From positions 12,576,850-12,640,849 of the forward strand of contig NC_134029.1 in NCBI RefSeq assembly GCF_964204645.1: a stretch of 64,000 bases of DNA, read 5' to 3'. Position numbers and translations under genes: made by a program. Below the pieces are notes generated by a model. That model was given only the letters and a program-made list of their open reading frames with translations, did no database searches and was not told where the DNA came from. The DNA is from Tubulanus polymorphus. Its lineage: Eukaryota; Nemertea; Palaeonemertea; Tubulaniformes; Tubulanidae. Positions 46,561 through 60,039 of this stretch are shown here, one piece after another (positions within the stretch are counted from its first letter, which is position 1; each line of letters starts with the position of its first letter).

Positions 46561-49500
46561 ATTTTTAAATAGTGGGTTTTTATCTTACGTCCGATAATAT
46601 CATCATTTTTTATGCATGTTGCTTGCTAAAAGTCACGAATTATGTCATCTTATATGTACGCAGCTTAGTAAAAGTAACAGATTATTCAAGATGAATATTG
46701 GGAAAAACAACACGGAAAATTTGAAATTTTTGAAACGATTTAAGCTTTTCAAAATCAGAATATTGAAGTATTTTATTAAATTTTGCTGTTAGCAAGGGAG
46801 ACATTTGCCTAGAGGAGATTTTTACCGGGGGATATTTACTGGGGGATTTTTCCGAAAGTAAAACATTTTAATGACAAAAATAATCAAAAATAATGTTGAC
46901 CTATACTTGAAAAAGCTGCATTTCTTCCAATTGAATTTTCATTAAATTATTGCCATGAAATAAAGGCAATTTCGATTAATCTTAAAACTTCAAAACTTAT
47001 CACATTATACAAACAGATTTAGCTCGATGGTTATCGGTTACAGTTTTATCGCTCTAATATTTCACATCCTTAAAGACCATATTCAGAATCTTTAGATTTT
47101 AACTGCCCTGAAAACTAAATAGCGTATGCATACAGTTTTGCACTACTGTTTATACGCTGTTTATATTGTCACCTATCACTGCAAATCTGAAGCACATGTC
47201 GCTATTTATAACAGGGAATCTGGCAAGCGAATTCACACTGAAAAGAAGATGCTTTTGGAGAGTGGCATGATCGCGGGGGGGGGGGGGGCAGACTTGAAAT
47301 AAATGCCATGCCGCCATTGAGTAATTTAGATAAATGTTCGAGAATCTAGCTTTTGGAGAAGGGCCACAGGTGCATAAGGCACAACAGGGGTGTGGTATTT
47401 GAAGAATGAGATGCGTTTAGGTGCTTTCTGAGCACTTTCTTAGTTGAAATTAGGAATGGTATATGCTCACAATTTCAGGCATGTTTTATGTAAAAAGGAT
47501 AATAACGATTACAATAGATTCAAGGAGGCTAAGAATATCTAATGTATAAAATGAAGGTTAAAATCTATCTAAGCCCACGAACTGTTGAAGAATTCCAGAA
47601 TGTAACGCTATGCAGAAATACGACAATAACGGTTTTACACTGGTATCCTTTTTAACAGCAGGCGATGAAAAAAATTATGACTATCGCACATTTGAGCCTT
47701 AACGTAACTTTTTGTTAGTAGCCACTTAAGATTTGCGGTGATACTGACAACGTGGACACACTGAGAAACTAGTGGAAAATTATATTCTCACGCTATAGTT
47801 TGGGGTATAGTTGTATTTTTAGTGACTCGGTTAAGCTCTGAAGATAGTCTAACAAATAAAAATCGAGATTGGAGTAAATTAGTTAACAAATTGTCATTGG
47901 TTATGGATTTTACGACGAATCGAAATTTCCTTCTTTTCATGGCGATATTAGTTTAATGAAGAATTCGATTTTAACAAATGCAGCTATTTTCAAGCATGTC
48001 TGCATTCATATTTTGATTTAATTTCTTAAATTAGAAGCGTAATCATGAATTCAGGCTAACCTCTCATTATTGAAATGGTGGTTTATTTTCAACGGGGGTC
48101 TGGATGTCTTTGCATCATAAAATTAAGATGTGCATTTTGGAGTGTTCGAACCTCCCATGATTTTATATTAATTTCGCTGAATCGTTGATTTAAAGTAATC
48201 AAATATGCGGTATCTATAATGGATTTATGTGGATCTATCAGTGCATTCTAAAGAAATCTTCCGATCTGAGGCCGAATTTAATAGAAATAAGAAATTTCGT
48301 ATAGTATTCAAGATTTCATTTGGATTATGGTAACGGCCTCTGGTGATCTTCACCGTGGGGTCATGAATGAAGAAATACCGTAATAGAACTCTTAATATGA
48401 TAACATGTGTTGAGATGAAACCGCAACGTTTTGACTGTTGACTAACAGCCATTATCAGATGGAATGTAGACATTGCAGTGATTGAGCCAGATGACAGATG
48501 GCAGAAGTCAGATGGCAGTCACTGAAAATCCGAACGTTCTTGTGGTTTAACTTTGATAATTAAATGTCATCGTATAAAATTTTATTGCAGAATTTCTTCA
48601 TTTATCGGATTAGTGTTCCATTCGACTACTTTGGGTGATTTAGTTGTTTAGATAGAAAATTATTTACTTGTCGGCACGGAAGGTATATACAACCATGTCA
48701 GTCGCTACGGGAGAGATTCTATGTATACCGGCATCTTAAATCGTACCTTATAGTTATATTGGAAAAAAAACTGATAAAGTACCTTAAAATTCAGCGATTC
48801 ATTGGCATTTTATTTCATTGGCATCTTCAAATAGAGTTTTGAGGTGCTATGTTTATTACCATTAAGAGGTCATTATTTTTTTGGTCAGTGCAGTTTGTTT
48901 ATTCGTTCATCAATCACTGTCTAGTTAGCCAGTGTAATTCCCCTGCTGACTGATAGCTGCTGCTGGGTTTTTGATAACCTATACAAACAATTTACTCAAC
49001 AAAGTAGGAAAGCACGTGAAACTGAAATTTCAGCCTTGCATTCTTTTACTTAGACCAGAAGAGGTTTTTTTTTATCAAATTGGAATACCTGATTTCAAAA
49101 CTACGTGAACATCTCAACTGAATTTATTTCAGTATTTATTCAATCAATAATGATAATTGATAGGCTTATTCTCACTAGCACGCTCAGTAAGTAATGGGTA
49201 TTAGATTATAATATCATGCACTATTATTTTGACCTTATATTAGAGGTTGTAATATCATTTCAACCAAACTGTATAACTATGAAATGAAATTTCAGTTAAG
49301 GTATCAATTCTAATAAGCGATAAAAGGGTTCAATATTCATAAACGAACAAGCAGAGAACAGCGTGACAAAGTGATGGATTACTTAAAATGATTGAATCGA
49401 AATAAACAATAATTGTAGGTTAATTCTAAGTATTTTAGATACATTTTTGGGGAACATTTTTGTAGTCTTTCACCCAAGTAAAGAGATCTAAAGACATAAT

Positions 49501-50562
49501 CCATTTCATGATTATATGATTTTATTTGTATTTTCGTCTCTCATATATCCTTGAAGACAAATTCATTTCCACAGAATCAAAGATTTATGACAGTATGAAT
49601 GCACCAGCATGTTTTATAATCGCAAATATAAAACAAAAATCATAAAATTCTAAATTAGATCTGGCACAATACTTGTTTTAAAGCGTTTAATCCATAATGA
49701 TGTTATATAAATCAATAGTTTTCCTATTGGTTATTCCCATTTTGTTGAGCGTGATATAATTTAGGGGTTCTTAGCAACTCAGAATCTAGGATTTCTATTG
49801 ACAGAACTGTATTCAAAGCATACAGAGTTCTGTATACAAAGCATATGGGGTTTAACAGTACCTTTGACCCTGTCACGTATCACTGCAAATTTTTAACAGA
49901 TGTGGCTATTTTGAACAGGAAATTACTGTGCCATCTCAAAATGGTCATTTTTCACTAGTTGACTTTGAGAAACGATGTGTTTTGAGGGAAGCTATTGTGG
50001 TAGGAGTTAGCACATCATATGTTTTACAACAGTCACTTTTCAGCAGTAAACTCTTTCAAATAGCCTATGGAAAACCAACTGAATTGAAAGGTAGACTATT
50101 TTGCGTCAGTTTATTTGTTATTTGTGATTACATCCAGCAGTCAAATGATTTCATTTCAAACGTTGCTCAACTTACAATCGTCACGATCTTTTGTATATTT
50201 TTCTGTCATATCTGAAACTCGGGTCCCCAGGGCGAATCGCTATTAAAGCTGTAAGACTACATCGAAATACCGATAACGTAAGCCAAAAGCCGTTACCGCT
50301 CTCCGCAAAATAGATTCGTTACCGTAATCCAACTGAATTTTTATAGAATATATGTAACGAAATTTATCAATGAATCGGTCAAATGAAACATTTTCTTTAG
50401 AATATGTAAATATGCATGGATTCAGCGTAAATTCAAATCAGCGAAATTAATATAATAATCAACGATTCAGTGATTCAGCGAAGTTTGAACACCCCCAAAA
50501 CAATGCACATCTGACTCCAATTCTATATAAATTGTCATCCGATTCTAGAAATGTTTTCTTAT
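46561..50562. other. Host intergenic DNA, no gene recognised
   Basis: Features seen: a run of 14 G at 47275-47288; a loosely repeated phrase (CACCTATCACTGCAAATCTG near 47,170 and CACGTATCACTGCAAATTTT near 49,876) that suggests an old dispersed repeat. Left target duplication CTTAT of BEL copy 2 is at 50558-50562. Confidence 0.45.
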
Positions 50563-50788
50563 TGTGGGCTGCACTCCCACTTATGAGGACCAGGTCCGTA
50601 AGAGAAGAAGAGAGTAAACCGGGAGAACACGTCTTTACTGTATCAGCATCATAAGACAACTAACTCTATTTCCCATAATATAAACTACACTAAAAAGAGT
50701 ACATGTGGTCAAGTAATTACATAGATCCATCATCTTGACAGCTGCGGTTCAGAGACTACTTCAAAGAATACTTCGGCTATTGCCGACA
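50563..50788 (-). repeat. 3' LTR of BEL copy 2
   Basis: 226 bp, TGT...ACA; six differences from 54523-54748. Confidence 0.93.
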
Positions 50789-51468
50789 CTGCCAGGCGGC
50801 AAAGGTGTGGTTTAGCATGTCAAGTCTGGTAGTAAAGTAAACAAAGTACATAAGTTAATTTAGCAGATTCGAGGAAAATTAAAAAATTAAAAGTAATTAA
50901 AACGTTATACATGAATTCAAAGAAGGCAAATTTAAGTACAGTGAGTATAATGATAAGCGATCGTCTAATTTGAATTTCTAACAGGCATTGCGTTGTGTTT
51001 GTAACATATTTGATATAATTATGAATTCTAAAATCATATTAGTTTAATGTAATCATCATTTAAACATTAATCTACATTTCCTACATTCATTGATAAACAT
51101 AGTTCATAGAAATGTAATTTATGAAAGCATATTGAAGAAATTGATAAGCATTTAAATATATGTAGCGGTATATATAATCATACGTAATTGAGAATTTCAG
51201 CAAATTAAGGTTACAGGCGTAAACAGTAAACATTTTAATGAGTCATTAATTACAGTCATTAGTTTCATAGATAAAATACCATTCTTCGTTAGATGATCCT
51301 CCAGCCGCGAAGGGAATAAACGCATTAAAGTAAACAGTCATTCATACGCGCGCGGAGTGACCACGAAGGTCAACGTTAATGTAAACATAAACACGCAGAA
51401 AGTTTCGTAACGGGAAATAGTTGTATATACGTACGCAAATAGTTTGTAACACGATAAAACGATTAAGT

Positions 51469-52473
51469 TCAGTTCAAAATATCGGCGGTCCATTGTTTCA
51501 AATTTTCTCTCGCAGCGACCGCGAAACGTCTTTTCGGGAGAGTGTCTTCATTTTGATCAGTAACTGGGTCGAAATCAGTTTCGGGTTGATCATCGGGTTG
51601 ATGGTTTACTTCCAACGGATACAATTTGGTAATAGGTCGGTTCGTACGACCGTTTGCTGTTTTTATATCCGCAGCACGAATCAGTCCATCTTTTCCACGC
51701 AATAGTCTCTCGACGAGAGCCATTTTCCATTTAACGCGTTTGACGTTATCCTCGTGAACTAGGACAATGTCACCGACTTTTATCTGGTTCGAGCGTTTCC
51801 CGGTGCCAGTGTGTCTTTCGCGTAATTGAACTAAATATTCATCGGACCATCTCTTCCGGAATCGTTCCAAAAGTGATGACAGGTATTTCGCGCGTTTTTG
51901 ATGTTCAGACACCGCGGAAAGGTAGTTTGGATCATCGAGATCCACGGAAGTCCAAGTCGGCAATGTGGTAATCATGCGGCCATGTAGTAAATGCGCTGGC
52001 GTAAGAGGGGTCGGATCTAGCGGATTTTCGGTGCTATAGACATAGGTAATGGGTCTATCATTGAGGCTAGCTTCGATTTCGACCACTGCGGTGCGGAGTT
52101 CATCTTCAGTGATGAACGCATGGCGTAGAACCTTCCTGAGGCACATTTTCGTGATGCCAACAAGACGTTCCCAAAATCCCCCGTACCAGGGAGCACGTTT
52201 CGGGATGAAATCCCACTGGATACGATTACCCGCGAAGTTACGTTGTACGTCGGGAGAATCGAAGAGTTGCCGGATCTCCTTCGCGGCACATTCGAATGTA
52301 CTTTGATTGTCCGAAACGACTTGTTTAGGTGTCGAACAACGCGATACAAAGCGGCGGAACGCGCGTAGAAAGGTTGCGGTGCCCATGTCCGTTACGATGT
52401 CCAGATGCACCGCACGAGTCGAAGCACACGTAAACAGAACGATGTAACACTTCGACTCGTTGTTTGAATGGCG
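51469..52473 (-). pseudogene. 3' part of pol of BEL copy 2 (integrase core and C-terminus)
   Basis: After the junction the reading is SNNESKCYIVLFTCASTRAV, VVSDNQS (second integrase aspartate), GGFWERL (glutamate) and the C-terminal LYPLEV region. RT, RNase H, the integrase zinc domain and the first catalytic aspartate are deleted. It is out of frame with the gag part, so no gag-integrase fusion is made. Confidence 0.93.
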
Positions 52474-54487
52474 AATTAATACCCAGAGTCTCGATATCCC
52501 AGAACTTATTGAGTTTGTCGCTTTCGCGTCGATAATCGGTTTTAACGAACATAGCTCGTTGCAAATTGTGTTTCGTTTGTCCGACGATCGGGCCAGATAA
52601 CAGGTAGCCCAATTTCGAAGCAACGGCAGTCGGACCATTTCCGCGAACAGTTTCGTTTTCAACCAATTGCCAATAGTAATCAGCGCCAATCAAAATCGAT
52701 AAATCGTAGGAGTAATCGGTGTAAGTGAGCGGGTGCGCTAATTGTAATCCATTCAAGTAATCGAGATTCTTCGGATTGTAACTATATGTTTGCATCGGAG
52801 ATGAAATCGTATCGGTGACAAGAGCTTTTAAGTCCAGAATTGAGCCATTTTTTGTTTTCAGTTTTACGGTGACCTGATCAAACAGTCTGCTACAAGGCGC
52901 GGTATCACCAAAGACGACGAGATTGATGTCTTCTGATGAGTTGATTTTCAGACATAGTTTATCAGCCATGTCACGGGTAATGAAAGTCTTGGTGGAACCT
53001 TCATCAAACAAGATGAACGCCTGTTCGAAATGGTCATCGTTACCATGGGCGACATCTGCTACTGCAGTTTTTAACAGTACCGGTCCAGCTGTTCGTATAT
53101 TGGTATTTCTTTCGGTCAGAATTGATTGATGACTCTCGGTTATTCGGTTGGTTTCTCTCGGGTTGTTGAAAACCTCATGTAGAAGAGTATGATGTTTTTT
53201 ACTTTGGCACTTCCTGCATGAGAAATTCGATCTGCACTCATTTAACTTGTGCATCCCAAAGCAATTAAAACATCTTCGCGCGGTTTTGATGATTTCTAGT
53301 CGTTTTGTCGGATCGGTAACGAAGGTACAATCCCTGGCTTCATGTGGTCTTCCGCAAAATAAGCATTTCCTTTCGCGCCGAAATTGTTGCCTGTTTCTAG
53401 GTTCGGTGCGATTTCGTTGATGACCACGGGTGAAGAGTGAAGTCTGATACGGTTGTAAATCGTGTGTTGCGTGGTCACCCATTCCAATTTCAAGTGCTTC
53501 AATTTCTCGACGGATAGAATTTCGTAGAGAAGTAAATTTCCACTCCTCTGACGGCGGTTGGTTTCGAGCGATTTGAGTTCGTACTTCGAGCGGAAGTTTG
53601 TTCATTATCATCGGTATGAGTAGCGAGCTGTACGATTCCTCGCTTGTCCCTAAAGCCTGAAGCCCGCGCACGTGACTTTCGATGGTATCGTAAAAGTTTC
53701 TCAAACTATCCACCTCGTAACGCGGTTGTTTCAATTCTAATAGTGCGGACATATAAGCATTCGTGATTTTTTGTTTTTGTCCGTACCTTTCCTTTAGTAA
53801 GTCCATAGCGTGTCCGTAGTTGTTGTTCGTGAGACTTAATCCTTTGATGGTTTTCAGAGCTTCGCCGTGCAATTGACACTGTAGATACTGGAACTTTTGG
53901 ATCGGTGAAATGCTGTTATTTTGATCGACAGCGGAATTAAATGCATCAATGAAAGTTATCCAATTTAGTACATTCCCATCGAAATTCGGTAGTACTAATT
54001 TCGGTAAATTAGTACCTCTCATGTTCGTAGTTTGCGGCGGTGCGGGTGGCGCGTGATTTTCGTTCGTGTTGTCGTCTGAAATAGTCGGCGGAAGATTCTG
54101 AGTGACTGAAGCGCTGATCGGTTGAGCTACCGCTGAGATTGTCTCTTCTTTCGGTTGTTTCGTGAGTTTTTTGCGCCAGCATTCCACGATAAGTAATCTC
54201 TCTTCAGCTTGTTCCACGAAATCTTCAGCTTCCGCCATGGCAATTTCGAGTTCGTTTTCATCGGTCGAATCGATGATAGTTTGATCGAGTCCAATGATCG
54301 TTTGAATCTTCGTTTTTATTTTCGTTGTTTTCCGTTCGGCCAATGCCTGAAGTTCGTCACCTTGTAGTTTGGTTTCGATTTTGAGCTGTTCAAAACCGTC
54401 GAGTAATTTCACGAGTTGGCTCCGGTGCGAGCGTCTGCTTCTAATTGACCGATTCAGGTCTGGTCCAACCGAGTTATCTTGCGACAT
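52474..54487 (-). CDS. gag and protease region of BEL copy 2, frame intact
   Basis: ATG 54487 (MSQDNSVGPDLNRSIRSRRS) opens a frame with no stop to the deletion junction near 52,473, then about 50 out-of-frame codons to 52325. It has the long N-terminal helix, DUF1759-like gag core, the three zinc knuckles and LFDEGSTKTFI. Just before the junction it includes KFWDIETLGIN, the first pol motif, showing gag and pol were one frame. Unlike copy 1, no gag frameshift is present although its LTRs are older. Confidence 0.92.
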
Positions 54488-54522
54488 GATGTGATCTGTA
54501 GTATCCTGGTCACGGCACCAAT

Positions 54523-54748
54523 TGTGGGCTGCACTGCCACTTAAGAGGACCAGGTCCGTAAGAGAAGAAGAGAGTAAACCGGGAGAACACGTCTTTACTG
54601 TATCAGCATCATAAGACAACTAACTATATTTCCCATAATATAAACTACACTAAAAAGAGTACATGTGGTCAAGTAATTACATAGATCCATCATCTTGACA
54701 GCTGCGGTTCAAAGACTGCTTCAAAGAATACTTTGGCTATTGCCGACA
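54523..54748 (-). repeat. 5' LTR of BEL copy 2
   Basis: 226 bp; the conserved primer-binding region TGGTGCCGTGACCAGGAT lies at 54503-54520, two bases inside. Confidence 0.93.
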
Positions 54749-54989
54749 CTTATCAATCATGGCAATTGCGCAATATAAGTATAAGGCTCTCACTTAAACT
54801 TCTTTTAAATCCTTAATTTGGAATGTGTACGATGTTCATTCCTACATTCAAGTCATTCCTCAATGATAGGAGACGTTTGACTGAAACACTTTTGGATTCC
54901 TCGTTAGTCAAAACTACAAATCAACCGACTGATATTGGACCAGCAATAACTTCAAAAACTGATCAAGTTAACTGACTGATCTTGGATTA
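54749..54989. other. No gene seen
   Basis: Begins with the right CTTAT target duplication; nothing else recognised. Confidence 0.4.
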
Positions 54990-55285
54990 GTGAATACTGC
55001 GAATATAATGCAGTAAACCTACCGAGGTTACAATATTGTAGCCTCGGTCAGTGTATGCAGATAAATCCGCGCAAGTCAACCGACCTAGGTTACAATATTG
55101 TAGCCTCGGTCAGTGTTCCTCTGATGAATCATACATTTGCCTGAACCTAGTCTGCCAGGTTACTTATTGCTTTGTCTTTATCCTGGCCCAATCATAACCG
55201 TATTTCTTTTTTTAGCTTTACAACTGATTCCACGAATTTAATAATTCCATTTTCGAATAATAATGTGTTCTAAGCGTATTTTGTT
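54990..55285. repeat. Inverted copy of the 40141-40520 repeat
   Basis: Contains two TACAATATTGTAGCCTCGGT units about 65 bp apart and a flank that is the reverse complement of 40180-40270. Confidence 0.75.
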
Positions 55286-55810
55286 ACCACTATCAATTAG
55301 AAACTTGTAGCTCATAACGTGTTCTATGATTGTGGTGAGTTTCAAGGTCATTGGTTTTTGTATATGGCCACCAGGGGGCGTTGAATAATACAATATCTTA
55401 GTATTTCTATATTATATTCGTATCAATGCATATTTTGTAACCACAATCAATTGCAAAGTTGTAGCTCATGACATCATCTATGATTGTGGCAAGTTTTAAG
55501 GCCATTAGTTATTGCAATTATATGGTCACCAGGGGTCATTGAATAGTAGAATAACTTAGTATTTTCTTATTATATTGGTACCAAGGCATATTTTGTTACC
55601 ATGATCAATTGCAAAGTTGTAGTCAATGACATGTTCTATGATTGTGGGTAGGCCTACCTAGGCATATTTTTACCACGATCAATTACAAAGTTATAGTTCG
55701 TGACATGTTCTATGTTTGTGGTGAGTTTCAAGGTCATTGGGTTTAGAATATGGTCACCAGGGGACGTTGAATTGTAGAATAACTTAGTATTTCCTTATTA
55801 GATTGGTATC
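55286..55810. repeat. Degenerate tandem repeat of about 150-165 bp, nearly four units
   Basis: Each unit has (A/G)TCAATTGCAAAGTTGTAG, CATGTTCTATGATTGTGG, AAGGTCATTGG and CACCAGGGG followed by GAATAACTTAGTATTTC. Units start near 55,285, 55,445, 55,597 and 55,675; the third is truncated. No coding potential. Confidence 0.75.
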
Positions 55811-58559
55811 TATTCATGAAGTTAAATCAGAAAAGGAAGCAGATACTCAAAGAAAATGGTTAGGTTTTGTCATTTGTATCAATTAATAAATGAATTGTCG
55901 ATACCCTGGGGTTGATACTATTTTACGGGCTTCTCACTTTATCTATGTCTGTAGAATGTTGCACGGAGAACTCCGAACACCAGGCGGAAATAGCCGATTA
56001 GCAATTAGCACACTGTGAGTTTGATTGATAGCGCTACGGATTGTGTCTATTACAGGAGTCCAAGCTCTCTTCTAGTATCACGCGCTTGCAAATGCATTTT
56101 GTTTCAGTTTGTTTGAAATAAAATTCAACATGGCCAGAAATATTTTAAAGAAATACCCGCTTGTTTTAATGCTTATATCGGATTCTGCAATGTAATAATA
56201 CAGATTACAGAACGAAATCTTGCTTTCGGCTTTCATCACCGCTGGAATATGAGATGCTTCAAGTTTGCTGCACTACGAGCAACAAGTAAATACACTATTA
56301 CTACATACACGTAAGTGTCTCACGTGGAGTGCGGCATTGCTGTGGCAACTCAGTTGGATTGATTATAATAGCTCAGACGAACAAGTGCCAGGTTTTTTTT
56401 AAAATTAAACTGGACAATCCAGAATTAGATCATGAATGAGGCAATTCTCTCAGGGAATTTTATGGGCTCATCATAAAATGTTAACTCTCGCCGGAATGAA
56501 ATGACGAATTGGGCTCTCCGGTATAGCGGTACAAAATTTCAGTAAGGACCATGGGTCCAGCAGGATCAACTGAGTACATTTTAGTTTTGAGCAAAAAATC
56601 GATATGTTTGGTTTACCTTTGTCAGCAGTATGAGCTTGGCATTGAGCCAATTCATGTAAAATCGCTGAATAATCGTCGTAGCAGAAGATGAGCACTGTTG
56701 TTTCTGTTTGATACAATTTGTAATAAATTGTAATTTCTTGTGACCTGAAAATACTAAGCATCAAACTATAGGTATAGGTCGAGGACTGAATATTGTAGTG
56801 GTAAATTCCAGGATTTAAAACGATCTAAAACTACGCCCCGGTGTTTTAGCTTCCGCGGCCATACATTGGAAGAGGTTTCGTTTCCAAGACTCAATATTCA
56901 GCCACCCTCTGATATGTGACATCATATGAATTTTATTTGAATATTTTTTCATATTGTGAAAAATATTTTTTTGAAAATACAAAATAGTTGCCAATGCCTC
57001 GCCTACCTGTACCCTACGAAATTTTGGACGTAGACCATAAACAAATGTTTATCTTTGGTCTTATTTGACTACAAAATAATTCTTTAAGAAAGATGAAATA
57101 CAATATAAACTTCTAGAACTTTGAAGCCACGAATTAAAAAGATATTTCAAGCAATGCTCTTATTCCAAACAACCTCTAGCTTTCAGGGTAAACCACACTT
57201 TGCCCATGGGCAATTTATTTTGAAGTTGCAATTACGTATAAACAGCTGATAAAGATGAAATCATCATGGTGCACTGTGTAGTAAGCATGTTTAACTTTGA
57301 TGATATACATGGTAATGGGTTTTCCCTATGAGTCACAAGTACATGGTAGAACAGTTCTTGATATTGATGTCACTGGGAAAGCCCTTCTAGAGGGATTCCC
57401 AAGTGATGCCCTTCTGAAGGGCTTTCCCCGTGATGTCAGGAAACAAGGTGAAGCAACGATTAGTAGAATGGGGAAAAATTCAGTGAAGTACATTATCTCC
57501 AAGCACTTCCAAACAGCTTAGAGCTGATGGTCGAAACTTGCCATATCAATTCCAGTACCTATTTCCCTCCTAATGACAAAATATCAGTTGCGTATATCGA
57601 TTGGTTACAATTTGTGCCTCAGAGAGCTAACAGAAAGTTACTCTCAGGACCATTCTATAAGGATAAACACAGTTGATCCTAAAAACCGGGACTGTCCCGG
57701 CAGGGACGTCTGGCATGTCTGTATAGGCCAGTATAATAAGATACACTTTCCTTGAATCTTTTATGTTGCGCACCCTGAGTGCGCATGCCATCAATTAGCC
57801 AATCAGAACGAGCCATTGGTAGAATAGCATTAACAGGAATAATGCCGCATTGGCAAAATACCCACTGCTATGATTTAATGCTTTGGGCCCAAATGCAGGG
57901 TAAAAATTCAATATCCAAATAAAATTGAGACTCTTAAGAGATAGTAAGTTTCCAGTTTCATTGACAACAATTCTTTTGCATTATACCTCATGCTCGTAAT
58001 TCCAGGGTCTGTCTAAAGAACATACCTCTAACCGCCCTTTGGTTTTTAGAGTGGTGAAAGTGAGAGCAAATCCTAGTTCTCTACTAAGCTAATCATGGAA
58101 ATTGATTGAGAACTAGGATTTGGATATTCTACTGGACCAGATATAGATGCTTTTCGTCCGCGTCGTCTTGCCGCCGAGGAAGCGTCCGTGAGAATCAGGA
58201 ATATTCTCCAACAAGACGATTGACATTTTGCGCCCCAGAGGATGCGTATTATAATTTGTGCAAAGATACGTGTGATTAATTTGTGAAAGTACGAAGTTTT
58301 TGTGAAATCACGTATATTATTTGTGTTTATATTTTTTGTAATTTTCATTTTTCAGCCCGCAGAATGTTGAGGATTTATGTATTATGATTTATGTATCATA
58401 TGTTCATGTATTATACACAGTTGTAACTGCTTTGCGTAGTTGACTGATTTTCTGTAACATAGTTCAATGAGCATGACTGTACGTACTATAAGTAGCCAAA
58501 CTGCAAATAAAATCATTATTATGTATCAAGTCTATACCAGAGTTCGTGTCTGTAGTCTT
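55811..58559. other. Host intergenic DNA, no gene recognised
   Basis: One strong hairpin: GGGAAAGCCCTTC (57375-57387) pairs perfectly with GAAGGGCTTTCCC (57416-57428) over a 28-nt loop. Short frames at 56471-56764 and 58073-58348 have no recognisable similarity. Confidence 0.45.
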
Positions 58560-58815
58560 GTTGAGGACCTAACCTAAGGGAAAACAGCACAAATGGATGC
58601 CAGTCGGCCATCTTGAATCTGATAGGGCCAGTTTTGGGTTGAAGATGTGTTAAGGGTAGATACATGTGTAACCCAAATATTAAGACATTGCATTGAAGCG
58701 TCTTTAAAACCTCCGAAAATAACTGGATCCCGTCTACCGACGGATGGCGGAACTGACAGACACGCACGAATGACGCATATCCCGCTAGGACTAAAGTCTC
58801 AAGTGGACTAAAAAG
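58560..58815 (-). repeat. Inverted copy of the 39578-39790 repeat
   Basis: Shares GCCAGTCGGCCATCTTGAAT, AGGGTAGATACATGT and GACTAAAGTCTCAAGTGGAC with the reverse complement of 39578-39790. Confidence 0.75.
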
Positions 58816-59616
58816 GTTTGATAAGGGCACAGCAAGCGCCGAAGGCAGGCAGTGCTGAATGAAATTTGGGCTTATAAGATTAGAAAATCATGAGGAAACA
58901 GATCGAATGAATTCTAATTTTTGCGAGAAAAAAACTTCCTTACTTAAATCTAGGTCTCGGTACCACTGTCTGCTAAAAAGATAACTATTTCGATTTTGAC
59001 AAAGTGTCAAGAATTTTAATGGTTTAAATCTCTTTGTGAAAACATAATGTAACCAATGACATTTATATGGTGGAAACTGAGAGGGGTTTTTGCAATATTG
59101 AAGATTTTTGTTTGGTGGTAATTTAGAAATTAGCTCCATTTGAAAATAAAAGGAAGACGAGAAGATTGCAACGCATTTCTTAATTACCTTCTAAGAGAAA
59201 ACAAGATAGAAATTCTAAAAATGGGCTTGCTGACATGGTTGTACTGAAAGCTTGCTTGGTGGTTTTGCATTTCTTTAGTGGAAATTAATCGAACTTTGAA
59301 CTGATTACTTTTTAAAGAACTAAGAGATCGGTGTTATCTTACACCGTTACATGAAATGTTTCACCCGGGGACTGGGTATGGGAATGATTTTATTGTAGAA
59401 GTGGACCAAGTTAGTACAAGCTTCAAGATAGTTGATATTTTAATATTGTAGTGTCTTAACGGAATCTATCATCATGTTGATAATTGCTAGATTACTTATC
59501 GGATTGTGTTGAAATGATTTTGCTGTCATAGAAAAATTCGAGTGACTTCAGGTGAAGAGAAGCGAACACGAAAATAGATAGGAGCCACGATTTTTCTTTT
59601 TAAAATAATAAAGACA
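58816..59616. other. No gene seen
   Basis: Only short frames; nothing recognised. Confidence 0.4.
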
Positions 59617-60039
59617 TTAAGCAAGAATAAGTTGCATTTCCTTCAAATGACAATCTACTACGATCATCCGATAAAGTTTATTGCCACCATAGACTACCGC
59701 CCCCTGGCTCTTTGAAGAGACCGGGAACCAGAGAGGCTTGAGCTTGTCAGTTCCAGACATGTTACTGCATAACAAGACTGTTATTCTGTCTTTGAAGAGT
59801 TTGGTACCGTGGCACCTGTCAGTCTTGTCTACCATTGGTCTTGTTGGTAGTGCTTTAAAGAATAGCCCAGTCTCGTCACAGTTATAGATATCATCGGCGT
59901 TATATTCATCTATCAGGTCACCTAATCTCTCCTTCCACGTTGAAACGGTTACTAGGTTGATGCTCTCACTTTCACCACTCAGAAAAAACTGTCGCCCTCT
60001 AGCCATATTACGTGAGGCAAGCGCGTGCTGGCAGATCAC
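59617..60039 (-). pseudogene. Tigger/pogo-type transposase fragment
   Basis: About 140 codons of a DDE_1 (CENPB/Tigger) transposase core: DDIYNCDETGLFFKALPTRP with the first catalytic aspartate (DET), then HGTKLFKDRITVLLCSNMSG and TDKLKPLWFPVSS. The HTH DNA-binding domains and the remaining catalytic acids are missing, and the reading ends at 59617. Tigger transposases cut and paste with TA duplications; this piece is inactive. Confidence 0.85.

Larger units (their letters stand above)
50563..54748 (-). mobile_element. BEL/Pao retrotransposon, copy 2, 4,186 bp, internally deleted
   Basis: Same family as copy 1. LTRs 50563-50788 and 54523-54748 are 226 bp each and differ at six positions. Target duplication CTTAT (50558-50562, 54749-54753). 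About 2.36 kb of pol is deleted, joining at about 52,473 the sequences that in copy 1 lie at about 25,234 and 27,597. Both copy 1 breakpoints read CGATTT, so short microhomology probably guided the deletion. It could move only with proteins from another copy. Confidence 0.97.

Noticed and set aside
47275-47288. Run of 14 G as a possible G-quadruplex or signal
   Set aside because: A single homopolymer with no further G-tracts; length is also unreliable in sequencing.
49928-50215. 95-codon plus-strand frame
   Set aside because: No similarity, no splice or promoter context; length is compatible with chance.
57297-57521. 75-codon frame
   Set aside because: Spans a 13-bp perfect hairpin and short internal repeats; no family similarity.
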